64,000 nt of DNA. Source: Holothuria scabra. Taxonomy: Eukaryota > Echinodermata > Holothuroidea > Aspidochirotida > Holothuriidae. This document shows positions 45,691-56,800 of the stretch, in pieces; within the stretch, counting starts at the first letter, position 1; every line of letters begins with the position of its first letter. Under the pieces are notes generated by a model. It worked only from the letters and a program-made list of their open reading frames with translations, ran no database searches and had not been told where the DNA came from. The DNA lies in the NCBI GenBank assembly GCA_037179385.1, contig CM074190.1, positions 7,454,284-7,518,283 of the forward strand, in the 5' to 3' direction. The position numbers were made by a program, and so were the translations under genes.

Positions 45691-47094
45691 TAGAGCAGGA
45701 TAGATGACAAACTTTTGGGCACCTGAACACCTTCCTGTATATCCGTTGAATTAATTTGGCAATTGAAAACGTCCCAGCATTTTTTTAAACTTTTTTTCAC
45801 ATTGTGCCCAAACGTGTCGCAGATTTTTTTTTTATCTTCCATGAAAATTGCACTTCAAATAGAGCGTCCTCTGTTTTTGCAAAGATTTGAAGCTATTAAA
45901 ATAATCGGCCATTTCGGGTATTGTGTTTCACAAGATTTAAAAACATTCTCAAGAACAATTGTTTCTTTTGAGCCACAGGCTTCTCAAATGTGTCGCGATT
46001 TTTTATCTCTTAACCTTTCGTAACTATATACCCTCACTATGATACTTTTCCATTTTCGGGCAAATGCTTGAAAGAATTTGGATATTCGATAATTTCGGGC
46101 ATTGTGTTGTGATTATCTTTGAAGTAACAGTCATAGCTTTTTGAGCTAATAAACCTGGATATTCTGCCCACCGCGCCAAGTATTATTTTGACTTGTGCAT
46201 CCCCAGGATTTAAAAATATCCCTACATGATGTAGAAACATACCAGATGCCAATTTAGCCATTCCAAATCTGTTAGAAAATTATCCATCCTGAAACCCGAC
46301 GAGTAAAAAGTCAAGAGATTCCGAAGATATGAAGCTTGTCAAAGTCTACCTGAATTCATTCCGAAATTCAGAGCTTCAAATCTTTGCCGAAAAAGAGGAG
46401 GAAAAGTTTCATGGAAAGTTAAAAAGATCTGGGACAGATTTGGGTAGAATATGAAAAAGGGTTTCATCAAAAATTTGCCCGAAATGGTCAAAGGTTAAAT
46501 AAATGCTGGAACGTTTTCAATTGCCAAATTAATTCAACGGATGTACATGAGGGTGTTCAGGTGCCCAAAAGTTTGTCATCTATCCTTCTCTAAAGCCAAA
46601 TACAGGCAATGGTTATGCGAATCGGGTAATTTGTTTTTCAATACTTTAATGATACAGGGTGAGAATGTCTTCCCGTAAGTCTGCTTGAAAATTCATTTCA
46701 ACACACCTTGTAACGTGACAATTCTGTCAATAAGAGTTACTAATAGAAGAAAAATCATCTACTTCATTTCATCCAATGGTAGTGGTACATTTTATCTGAT
46801 TCTTCTTATCAAAACAGCGACTGCTAAGATCCCATAGGCCCAATTTTTTCAAAAGTAAAATCATATATAGTCGGGAGTTGGGGCACACAATTTTTTCAAG
46901 ATAAATAGAATTTAGCCAAGAGTCGCAATAGAGTAAAATTCATTAGCATGTTTTCAATTCCGGTTTGTAGTTTCCCCGAAAATATACGGGATTCATCGAT
47001 TAGTAGTGATACATTTATCTGGTAATTTTCTGATCAAATAGCGACTGCTTAGATCCCCCTATAAGCCTGGGAAATGTCATTTTCGACTGTCTCA

Positions 47095-48050
47095 TGGGTC
47101 CGATTTTTCAAAATTTTCTGTTCACTTCGCGCCAACCAGTGGTGAAGTTCCGCGCAGATAGTATTCCTGGCAGCATTTTAGTTTCAAGTGAACAATTTTT
47201 GTGCAAACAGACCCTCGAATTAGCGACTTCTAAGATCCCCCCTATAAGCAAAGGATATGACATTTTTGACTATCTGAAGTTGTCGGATTTTTCAAAATTT
47301 CCTGCACACTTCGCCCCAACTTATGGTGGTACTCCACTTAGACCGCTTCATAGCAGAATTTAAGTTTCAAATGATCATTTTTTACAAAAAGAAACTCAAA
47401 ATAGCGACTGCTTAGATCCCCATATAAGCCCGGGAAATGCCATTTTCAACTGTCTGAGGGGTCGGATATTTAAAATTGCTTTGTACGCTACGCGCTAACC
47501 GATGGTGGCGATCCGCTTAGTCTTCTGGCTTAATTTTCGTTTGGAACGAACGTTTATCTGCAACTGAAACTTTAAAAAGCGACTGCTTGGATCCCCTTTA
47601 CAAGCCTGGGAAATGTCATTTTTGACTGTCTGAGAGGTACGAATTTTCAAATTCCGTGGACTCTCCTCGCCAACCAGTGGTGGCGCTCCGCTTTGACTGT
47701 CCTAAAGGCAGAATTACATTTTTCGGGCAAAAATCTTCTGTCCCAAAAGTGAAATGCTCTCCTACGCCTCTGGAAATACCTTACTTAGGCGTGCACTGGA
47801 AAAGCTGCTTGCAACATTCAGCAGGATTCCTGATTTGCGATCCTAGGATACATAGTTCAGTGGAGTAATGAACTGAGCAAATCAATATCTCAAAAGGGTG
47901 TTTTAATCTTAGAAAAATCAAAAAAATTTCTAACCAGAATTAGAGACAAATAAACCTGGCAAATGTCATTTCCAGCTATCTGGGAGGTTTTAAAATCCAA
48001 AATTTTCTTTGTACGCTCCGTGCCAAATGATGGTGGTGCTACGCTTAGAT
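47095..48050 (-). repeat. ~180-bp subrepeats, right arm of the palindrome
   Basis: Five units, in inverted orientation, are centred near 47127, 47325, 47500, 47680 and 48030. This is about two more than in the equivalent part of the left arm, so copy number has changed in one arm after the palindrome formed. Confidence 0.75.
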
Positions 48051-48274
48051 ACTAAAGTCCAGCCACCCCCTACAAAAGTATCCAGCCCCCCATGGACCCC
48101 TACCAGGGCTTTGTCCCCCGAATCCCACCAGGGGCCCTTAAGTGGCCCCATGGACCCCAGGCCGATTGGGTTTTATGCTTCGCGCAAAACCGGACGCCTT
48201 ACGGCGTCACCATTATGTTGGCTGTCGAAAACTTGTGGCCCCACTCCCAATAAAAAACATCTTCCGCCACCTAT

Positions 48275-51200
48275 GAGAGTCACACAAAATTGTTACATCA
48301 AAACTTAAAAGGGTGTTTTGTTTTCAAAGACTAAATTCCAAAATACCTCCCATTTGTTCTGAAATTAAAAAAATTGTGCCTCCCCACAAATTGTAGCAAA
48401 TTTCATCATTGGCGTAAACGCACCCTCTATATATATGGAGGAATCAAATTCTGAGGAGGTTCTTCAGGTCTCTATTTGTGAAGGCCAAAGGTATTGTTAA
48501 GTTACAAGATATAATGAAAGGCTTAACCCTTAAACACATACAAATGCCATATGGCGGTCTATGCCATACAAAACATGCAAGAAAAACAAAAGAAGGAAGT
48601 TGAGTAAGGATTATTTTAGCATTTCAAGAGTTTTTATGTTTCATGATACATTCTTTTATGATTTTCTATAAAGTTTCCTTACAATCAAAGGTTTATGAAA
48701 CAAATAACCAAATGGCACACGAACTTGCTCAGAACTCTCTCTTTTAAAGACTTTCTTGAGCAGTTACTTTCAGACCTGATTGGAGCTATACAAGCTAAGC
48801 TAATTATTATTATCGTCATCATTTCGCTGCTGATGTTACCGTTGCAATCACCATTGCCATCATCATCATGATCATCGATCATGATCTCATCATCATGACT
48901 ATGGTCATAATCATCATCATGATCATCATCACTATTATTTAATATACGATGATAGCAATCAATCTCACAAAAGTTGGTAACACGTGACTAATTGATCAGT
49001 TCCACAACAGTAACAACTCCTATTTTCACGATTGGTGAGTCCCCTGAAATATATAATTTAATTAGCTATATAGAGCTTTCAAATGACATCATAATTGGGT
49101 AGCAGTGCCCACTGCCAGGCACAAACAACAGTCATCTTGTAGTTCATATGCTGTTTCTCAGCAAGCTGTAACTACTTCCTTGTTTTCCCCATAAAAAAGG
49201 GGCAGGGCTTATGTGATGTCAGTGTAAGCACTCTACCTTGGGACTAACCATCTGATGAGGTCTTTGTACTGAAAATAAACAGAGAAAATCAAATCTGCTG
49301 TGAAATTTTTGTATTCTATTAGGGGTTTTTATGGAAATTTATGGGAAAACTGGTTCTTTTGTTCTTTTTTACGTCAATTGCAAGAATTCCCATCAGCTGA
49401 CAGCTCTGATAATTTTTGTGGCACAGGAATTTGACAAAGCTTCACTCCTTGTAAATAAAGTAATGCATACTGTATGAATCACCTAAGCAATGATAGTTGT
49501 TTTTAGACTAGCAATCACCATTTAACAAATATTGCCATACAAGTACTTCTGTAAGTTAAAAAATTAAGATAGGGCTCAGACAATATGAAAAAAAATCAGA
49601 GTAACACCAATATTAGGCTATAGGGTTCTCCACTCTAAAATTTTCCACCTGCCTGGAATGCATTCTATCATGTTAAATTGTTTTATGGTTGCTAAATAAA
49701 AATCTAATATCAAAGGGTGGAGTATTCACTCTTAACACAAGACAGATTACTCTGAGTATTTCATGCAGAGTTAACCACTAGGGAACATAACCAATAAATA
49801 TGGTACACATAGTACTTTGCAATTTACCGCCAGTTTTCAGGCAGACAACTCTTTCATCATGGCGAATTAATACCTGCACATCAGTGTTTCATTGAAATGT
49901 ATATTATAAAGTGTCACATACTGAGGGAGCTGTCTTAAAAATTCTAGTGTTTTGTCACCTGTCACTTATTAGTTTCGCGCAGTTTGAAATGCTTGGGATG
50001 CATGAGTACGCAATCTATTGTTAATTGCTGGGGTGTGGGCATGTTAAGGAAAGGCAGTTGCTTTCCATCCTGCAACCACGTCGCCACGGTACCTAGAGAA
50101 CGAGCAAGTTCCTCGCTATTGAGGGCGGGTTTATTCTTCGAATAAGGCAATGAGGTCTTAACCAGGATATTTGGATATGGAGATCTAAATGAATGACTGG
50201 ACGTTGAAGAAGCTATTTTATATATATCACTCGTTATCGAGAGCAAGTGTGTTGTTTTAACTTACTGCATTGACGCAGAAGGAGCTCGTGAAGTGTTTGG
50301 TTGACGGCGAAACCCAGTTAAACGTGGTTTTCTGTGAGTACGATACTTATTACTGTTTGCCTAGGCAAAGTAAAATTCCACGAGTATAATTGTGCGATAT
50401 TACCCGAATTAAAGGGGATACGTAGCTGATTTCCGGGATAGAGTTTTAAGAAGGGGGTCAGCGAGCGTACTTCAAGTGAACTTTTAAGATTAAGGAAAAG
50501 TGAAGTTGTAGTTTTACTTCGTTTGTGGATTTAATTAATAGCCAAAATTGGTTAAAGTTAGTAGATGAGAGTACCAGCAAATAACTGCTGCAGAGAAGTG
50601 TTCTCAGAGAGTTAAATGTTGATGTAGTCTGACAACTAGCCGTAATTTGGTGCTAGGCATCAGAGAGAGTCATACATAAAAGTTCGGAATCGCTTGATCA
50701 TGTATATTTACTTAAGTATTATTAAAGGTACTACTGAGATTCCCTTGAAGGGACAGTCGAGTTTTTGAACTGAAAATCAATCAAATTTTGTGAGAATTTG
50801 GCCATTATAATGTGAAGTTATGTTGCGACAAAATTGAAGTAATTTGATTAATGTATTACTAGAGAAGGACTGAATCCTGATTTGAAATGTGGAAAATACT
50901 GGGGACGGTTTGTTCCTTTATTCGTTCACAGGGGTTTCTTTTGGTTTGGTATGTCGGTGTAAGACTGACACTGAGGGGGCGGTGTTATCCTACCAGGTGT
51001 GATTCGTGTGTGAATGATGTGGAACTCGGAGACTGCCACCACGAGTCGTGTCTGACGTCACAAAACATCACTAAGTTTGGCAAAGACCCAACTTCGTTGG
51101 CCAAGTAGGCATGACATGAACAGTCACTCGATGAGTGTCAGGGAGTACTACTTATGTAATAAGGCGACCCCTAATGTGTTCGCCGTGTCTGTAAGAATAG

Positions 51201-52318
51201 GCAGAAGCACAACTTTTTCATCGTAAACGGAACTGAAAGCCAAGCTTGTTGTTATGTTACTGTAAAACCGAACTCTGAAAGCAAGTAATTATTATTTTGT
51301 TATTTTCAAAACAATTTGAAAGCCCGTATTTATCATTTATTGCAATTGAAGAAAGAACTTCAAAGTAAGAATATGTAAATAGACTTAAGAGGACTTAAAA
51401 CGCTGTGTTGGGTAATTTGTTGTGTCTTGTGAGTTCAAACTGCATCGCCAAAGCGAGTAATCCATGTCACTTCGTGACATAAAGCTTACATTCTCGGTTT
51501 CCCTTGCAAATTGTTTTCCAAAACATCTTTGTTAGCAGAACAACCCTCATTAGATTCATTGGAGTTACCTGGCATGAAACAAAATCATACTTAGACCAGG
51601 GAGATCCAACAATTCTCTTCCTTTGAAGCTAATATGAACCCGTCAAGTTAAGCTGGCATTGATTCAATTTTCGGGGTTTTTTTGGTTTCAATAGGACTTT
51701 AACTGGATTAAAAGTTCAGTAGAAAAGAGGCTTACTGTCTGCTTCATCAAGTGGGAATATTATGTACTGCTGTACCATTGTCAGCCATTAAAGAAAAGTA
51801 ATTTATTGTGTCTTTTGATGCATTTTGACTCTTATTTGAGAATACCAACTAATATATCAATTTATAACAACTGTTATATATCAAGATGAATTCAAATTAA
51901 TGCTTGGTTTTTTTGAAAACTGCTGTTAACTTTCTCTAAAGAACTTACAGAAAATTAATTTCTGGAGTCCATATGCATACTGTCCGGTATGAAGAAAGCC
52001 AACCAGTTGCTGCTTATTTCCATTCAACGGTCGTTTTGAGTTAAACAAAATAAATGCTTGCAGTTTCTGGTTGAGGTGAAAGCATCGTTTTGTTTAATCC
52101 TCATTGTATTGGTATTGTCAGGCCTGAATGGTGCTTCAAGGGTATTTAAATCAAACAAAAAACATTCAGTAGAGGGAACAAAAGGGTTAATTCCCAAGTA
52201 ATATTTGGTAATCTCTTGATAATGTGGGTGATAAGATATTAACATTGATTAATCTGTTTGATGTGTCTCCTTCCAAATAACAGCTCCCTGTTAAGACACT
52301 GCTGGCTTGTGATTCTAA
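48275..52318. other. intergenic or 3' intron region of the PTGR3-like gene; CAT-rich tract
   Basis: An imperfect CAT/ATG trinucleotide tract lies at about 48832-48932. The last coding exon of the PTGR3-like gene (ending in a GKN.GK.VV motif) should lie downstream of 53699, but I could not find it here. A 73-codon plus frame at 50887-51108 starts with ATG but has no known motif. Confidence 0.4.
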
Positions 52319-52834
52319 TGCTTTATCATCCTACTACTATCATTCAAACTTTATCATCTTCTTTTGAAACTTGTTGCATCATTGGCATTACTTGACCTTC
52401 ATAGCTGTACAAGGCAGAAGGGGGTCTCCCTACCACCACTGAATTTAAAAATGGAGCCAGTTTCTTTGAAAGATTACTTGATAAACTCATTGGACTCATT
52501 TTTGACTAGAACACAGTTTCTTCATTGCCAAAAAGATTGGACTTCTATTACAATATATGCTTTACACCTAGACATTAAAGATGGCCCTGACAGAGCTGGG
52601 TATGTGCACAATAACAGCTCCAAGTTGTACAACAAACTGTACAGTAATTATAAATGGTTTCTTCATGTGACAAAGTTTCTGACAAAATTTAAGACAAGAA
52701 AATGTTCTGAAGTGGTCTATGGTAAAGACACCATTGGAGCAATTAAGAAGGGGCATCCATTGACCACCCTCCCCTGTCAGACTACCTCTCATATGGCCAT
52801 GTATGAGCCTGGTCTTACTGGGAACCATCATGAA
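52319..52834 (+). CDS. unassigned exon-like open frame
   Basis: An open frame of about 170 codons ends in TAG. From about 52424 it reads like real protein, mixed hydrophobic and charged, with runs such as LKDYLINSLDSFLTRTQFLH, LHLDIKDGPDRAGYV and VVYGKDTIGAIKKGHPL. It lacks an obvious ATG at the front, so it would be an internal or terminal exon; a possible acceptor is TGTACAAG near 52412. I do not recognise a family. It lies just downstream of exon 53699-53881 of the PTGR3-like gene, on the opposite strand. It could be an exon of a gene antisense to PTGR3 or the remains of a mobile element's protein. Confidence 0.4.
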
Positions 52835-53021
52835 TAGTCCACATACCCAATTTCTGAGTGCATCTTAAAGTTGAAACAAATAGCTGGAGACCTCAAATTT
52901 TACATGCAGCAAGGTGATTGGCAAATATTTCAGAAGAAATGTTTTCAAGACAATCATTCTTTCAGTGCAGGTCAAGCAGAAAATGACATCATCGGTCTTT
53001 CTTAATTGTGACCTTCGACCT

Positions 53022-53311
53022 TAATGCTGGGTAGTATCTTACAGCTGGATGTATATCTTGCCCTCATTCTTGCCAGAGTACATGTACTGCAAAAGAAATC
53101 ACAAAAGAAAGCATCACAAAAAGCATCTCCTCTGAGAATGCCAGTCAGCAGTATCACCAAAAGTAAAAAAGCCTATTTAATAAAGAAGTTGGAAATAAAA
53201 CAGATGAATCCAAACAGTAAAGTCATGCCTAACAAAGTGCAGTCCTTATTCAACTTGTTTAACAATATACTGTCTAAAACTCAATATATGGACAGATATG
53301 GATGTACGTGA
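53022..53311 (+). other. unassigned open frame, possibly coding
   Basis: An open frame reads LQLDVYLALILARVHVLQ followed by a Lys- and Ser-rich stretch and SLFNLFNNILSKTQYMDRYG, then stop. Protein-like but unrecognised. No ATG at a sensible place. It may belong with the frame at 52319-52834. Confidence 0.25.
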
Positions 53312-53698
53312 TGCTAATACCTATTAAATTCTGTCACTCCAATCCTTAAAAGTCAATGATAATATAGTTAAATCTGATTAATTGTTGGAATAAAAATATT
53401 GTGCAGATGGGAAAAAAGTCAGACCAGCAACTGCCATTTTTCCAGTTGTGGCTGAACTGGGTTGTTTTCCCTACTCCATTGCCTTTGCTGAGCACCAAGC
53501 ACAATGGCCGTAGGTTCCAATTTTCAACCTCTAGGTATGACCTGGCCAGGAGTCAAACTCCAGTCCTGAGATGATGGCAACTAAATGTGTAACCATTTTT
53601 TTTAATTTTGCAACCTCTGTAAAATCTTATCCTAAATTCCAAATTTAAACACACTTTAATGATGCCAAAAAACTTAAAAAACATTTTTCTTTCCTTAC

Positions 53699-53881
53699 AT
53701 CAACTGCCATGTAAGCTGAGTCCAAGGTATGAAACTTTTCAGTTGCATTTTCACCGTTGTCAATGGATACTTGTAGCTGACCACTCTCATATAACTGCAT
53801 CAACCTCCTCATTGATTCTTGGTATTTGTGTGGGTGATGAAACAGGAAAAACCCATGCATGGAACAAGACTTCAGCAGCAG
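53699..53881 (-). CDS. ptgr3: PTGR3/ZADH2-like reductase, exon near the C-terminus
   Basis: Encodes 61 aa beginning LLLKSCSMHGFFLFHHPHKY and ending LDSAYMAVD. The acceptor is ATTTCTGCTGTAG and the donor GTAAGGAA; length 183, phase 0 at both ends. It aligns with the C-terminal part of prostaglandin reductase 3 (KLLKKSASVQGFFL..KY, then SGDL and GLESIFRAV). The following exon, expected to carry GKN.GKIVV, was not located. Confidence 0.8.
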
Positions 53882-56800
53882 CTACAGCAGAAATAAACAA
53901 AGTGTTCATAGGGGCATAAAAGTGGTCTTATATAAACCAAAATCTTGCGATGGTAAAGCATTATTGGTACACCAATACTGTCTCAGAAGAAAGTACAATA
54001 GTGTCACTAGTGTAAAACAACAAGTTATGAACAGTTAAAAAGGTTTAAAGGCAAATAAATAGCATAATGCTCATAAAAATTAAGGCAACCTTAGGTATCT
54101 TGTTTCTGTTCCTATCTTAAGATATTGTGTTTACAAGCAAAAGTGTCACAGACACAAATACACATACATGAATGACATCACCAACATCACTATTTACACA
54201 GATTCCTTGCCTGCCTTCAACACGGACACAAAAACATTGAAACAGTGGAAAGAGGTTTGTTTCATTGACTTTTAAAAATAATTGCCGCTTGTAAGTATCT
54301 ATGGCCTAGTCAATGATCAAACCATTAAAGGGAAATATTGTGTTTGTTTTACAAGAAAATTTCATCCTTTTTAAACCAATATTAATTGACACAGAGTGAT
54401 AAATGATTAAGAATAATGCCGTATGGTGCTCTTCTTTTCAAGAAATAAGTTTCTCTCAGATTGAAATTCAGTCATTTGTTGATCAAGAATAATTTGTTCA
54501 CCCAAACTTGCAACATTACAAATGATGCAACTTCCATAGCTCTTCTTGTTCATAACATTTTGAGGAGATGAAGCTATTGCTGGGGTGAACTGTTGATAAT
54601 GAGCGGTTTGATGATGTCTGGAGCTATTTTCTCTGAATGCTGTGTGGGAATATTTTAAGTGCAGTATTTCCCTTTAACAGCTAATAAATGCAGAGTCACT
54701 ATAATTGCAGAATTGGTTCTCCAACCACTACATCATTTATGCCACACTACTAGGTACAGAGGTCATACATGTGACATCTGTGGTTTCAATTTCGCATAAT
54801 GGATGCCACTGATCATGCACAGTATATGTGTTACCGGTACACATGCACAACAACACTGTAGTAACAATTTATGTAAAATGGAGGCCCTGATGGCAAAATA
54901 GAAACAGGCCAAACCCAGTGACTTCAGTGCATGACCTCTACAGCATTAGTAATTCAAAACATACACAGCAAATAGGACATAAAAGAGCTTATAACCCAGT
55001 CAGTTACATGGTCTCACATGTATGGTTTTCAAAACCTCGCTTCTCTATCATTCAGTGCTATCTTGTGATCTGATTAACACATTAATACGAGCTAATACTT
55101 TAAACCTTTACCATTGTATGGGTTCTTTTGGACCCAGATGGAGAGCACAGCTGTCACCCATCTTTACTGTTCCACATGGAGCTCGAAACTGTGAGTAGCT
55201 ACTCGAAAACTGGGCCACAACAACGAGAGAGACAATAGTTTAAGGTCACGGGTCTATAGCCTATGAAAGCTACGAAAGCTGATGCGGGGCATGCTACTTC
55301 CGCTTTTCAGCCCACTCTCCAGGCGCGCAAATATGCCCCGATTGGAGCACAACAGTAAAGGGTTTATAGTTTACCAATGAATACTGTACTTTAGTAAAAC
55401 AAGTCAAGAGGATTGAAGTGTTTTCAAACAACTGTTATGGTTCTTTTGTTACAAAAATTGATGTATGGATGGCCTACATAAAATAACAACAGCTTTTTCG
55501 TTTTTTACAGATCTTTCACCTTGTCAGTACAAGCCTGTGGCTGTCAGCAATGCATGCCATTATTAAAGTAGCACTATTGCATGCTGTCTCTAATGAACTA
55601 ATGGTATACTGACAACGGTCATTTTCTCCTTTGGGGAATTTTCAAATGGTTACCTAAAGATGAAAACCATGTTGTAACATTCATTTTGAGTGGGCACACA
55701 AGGGGAAAATGAAGTCTTATTTCAAAAGATTATCTGTACTTTGACAGTACTGTCCTAATGTTGTTGCAGAACACTAAGAACTTACTGAGAGAGGCAATCT
55801 TTGTAGGACGGAGGATGCATATGGTTTGGCATCATAATTGTAACTTGAAATGGCTCCTATCACAATTAATCGTCCATAATGGGCCAATCTGTAAAACGAA
55901 AGAAATTGCAGACAACTAGTTCAAAAAGGGGAAATTTTTCAAAATTTTGGTATATGTGACTGGTGCTATATTGCTTCATTGTCAGCCATAGTCAAACAAA
56001 GTTAACTATATCACAGGAGCCAATCAAAATGTTTTTAATAATTAAGTTGACATCTATTAAGACAGGCTAGCTGCAATACAAGACCCCTTCACATGATCAA
56101 CTTTTTGTCCAGAATCATACAAACATATCACATGAGATTTGAAACAAATGATGAATGATCAAGTGCAGAAGCAAAAGTATTAGAGCTTAAAGGGCCAAAC
56201 CTCTCACCCCAAACTAAAATTTTGGTACCCGGGTACCGAAATTCTCAATTGGCTCAGCTCTTTGATTGACAGCTAATTCAAACAATGCAGAGTGCCAAAG
56301 CTTATATCACACAGCATAAACAGTACTAAGACTGTTTTGATTATATAAATTGAGTTTTTCTGTACTCACCCTGAAGCAATAAACTGAGATTGGGTCTGGA
56401 TGAGGATGAATTTCAGACAATTGTGGTGGGGGTTTAGTAAGAAGGTTAGGAGAATTGGTACTGTTTGGGGTGAGAGAACTGGGCCTTTAAGCTTTGTTGT
56501 GTAGAATTGCATACAGTCTCTCTTCTTTACACTTGTAAGAAGTTTTTAGAAACAATCAATGAAAAGACTCTTGGCTTCTTCAATTGAAGTGTCATCATGT
56601 CATGTTTTTTTAGTAAAAGTTTTAAATCCCTAATATCATAGTGTACATCTATTGCCCCTTTTTATTATACAGTATTGTCCGGTTTTATCAACCAAATGTA
56701 GACTCCGTTGGGTCATATCACTATTACAACAGGAATTATGATACCAACTGTAGCTGTACTACAACAGAAGGGGTCACTGGCACCAACAGTCTCCACAGTT

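Larger units (their letters stand above)
43945..48274. mobile_element. giant foldback palindrome, ~4.3 kb, with subrepeated arms
   Basis: The outer ends match as reverse complements: ATAGGCGGCGGAAGATG at 43945 and CATCTTCCGCCACCTAT ending at 48274. Correspondence continues inward: 43945-44340 with 47870-48274, 44740-45130 with 46680-47100, and 45700-45890 with 46385-46590. The unmatched spacer is about 500 bp (about 45890-46385). Arms differ by scattered point changes and indels, so the palindrome is old enough to have diverged but still obvious. Each arm contains ~180-bp subrepeats. No transposase or reverse transcriptase frame is present; the open frames inside are shadows of repeats. It resembles foldback-type non-autonomous DNA elements. 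An inverted segmental duplication is the alternative, but the subrepeats and the solo relatives at 18926 and 20326 favour a mobile element. Confidence 0.88.

Noticed and set aside
43945..48274. CRISPR-like array of ~180-bp subrepeats
   Set aside because: Units are long, diverged, and lie in opposite orientation in the two arms of a eukaryotic palindrome; there are no short identical repeats with unique spacers and no cas genes.
53480..53580. tRNA gene or tRNA-derived SINE on the minus strand (AGTTTGACTCCTGG resembles a B box)
   Set aside because: No A box or cloverleaf could be drawn, and no second copy was seen in the window.
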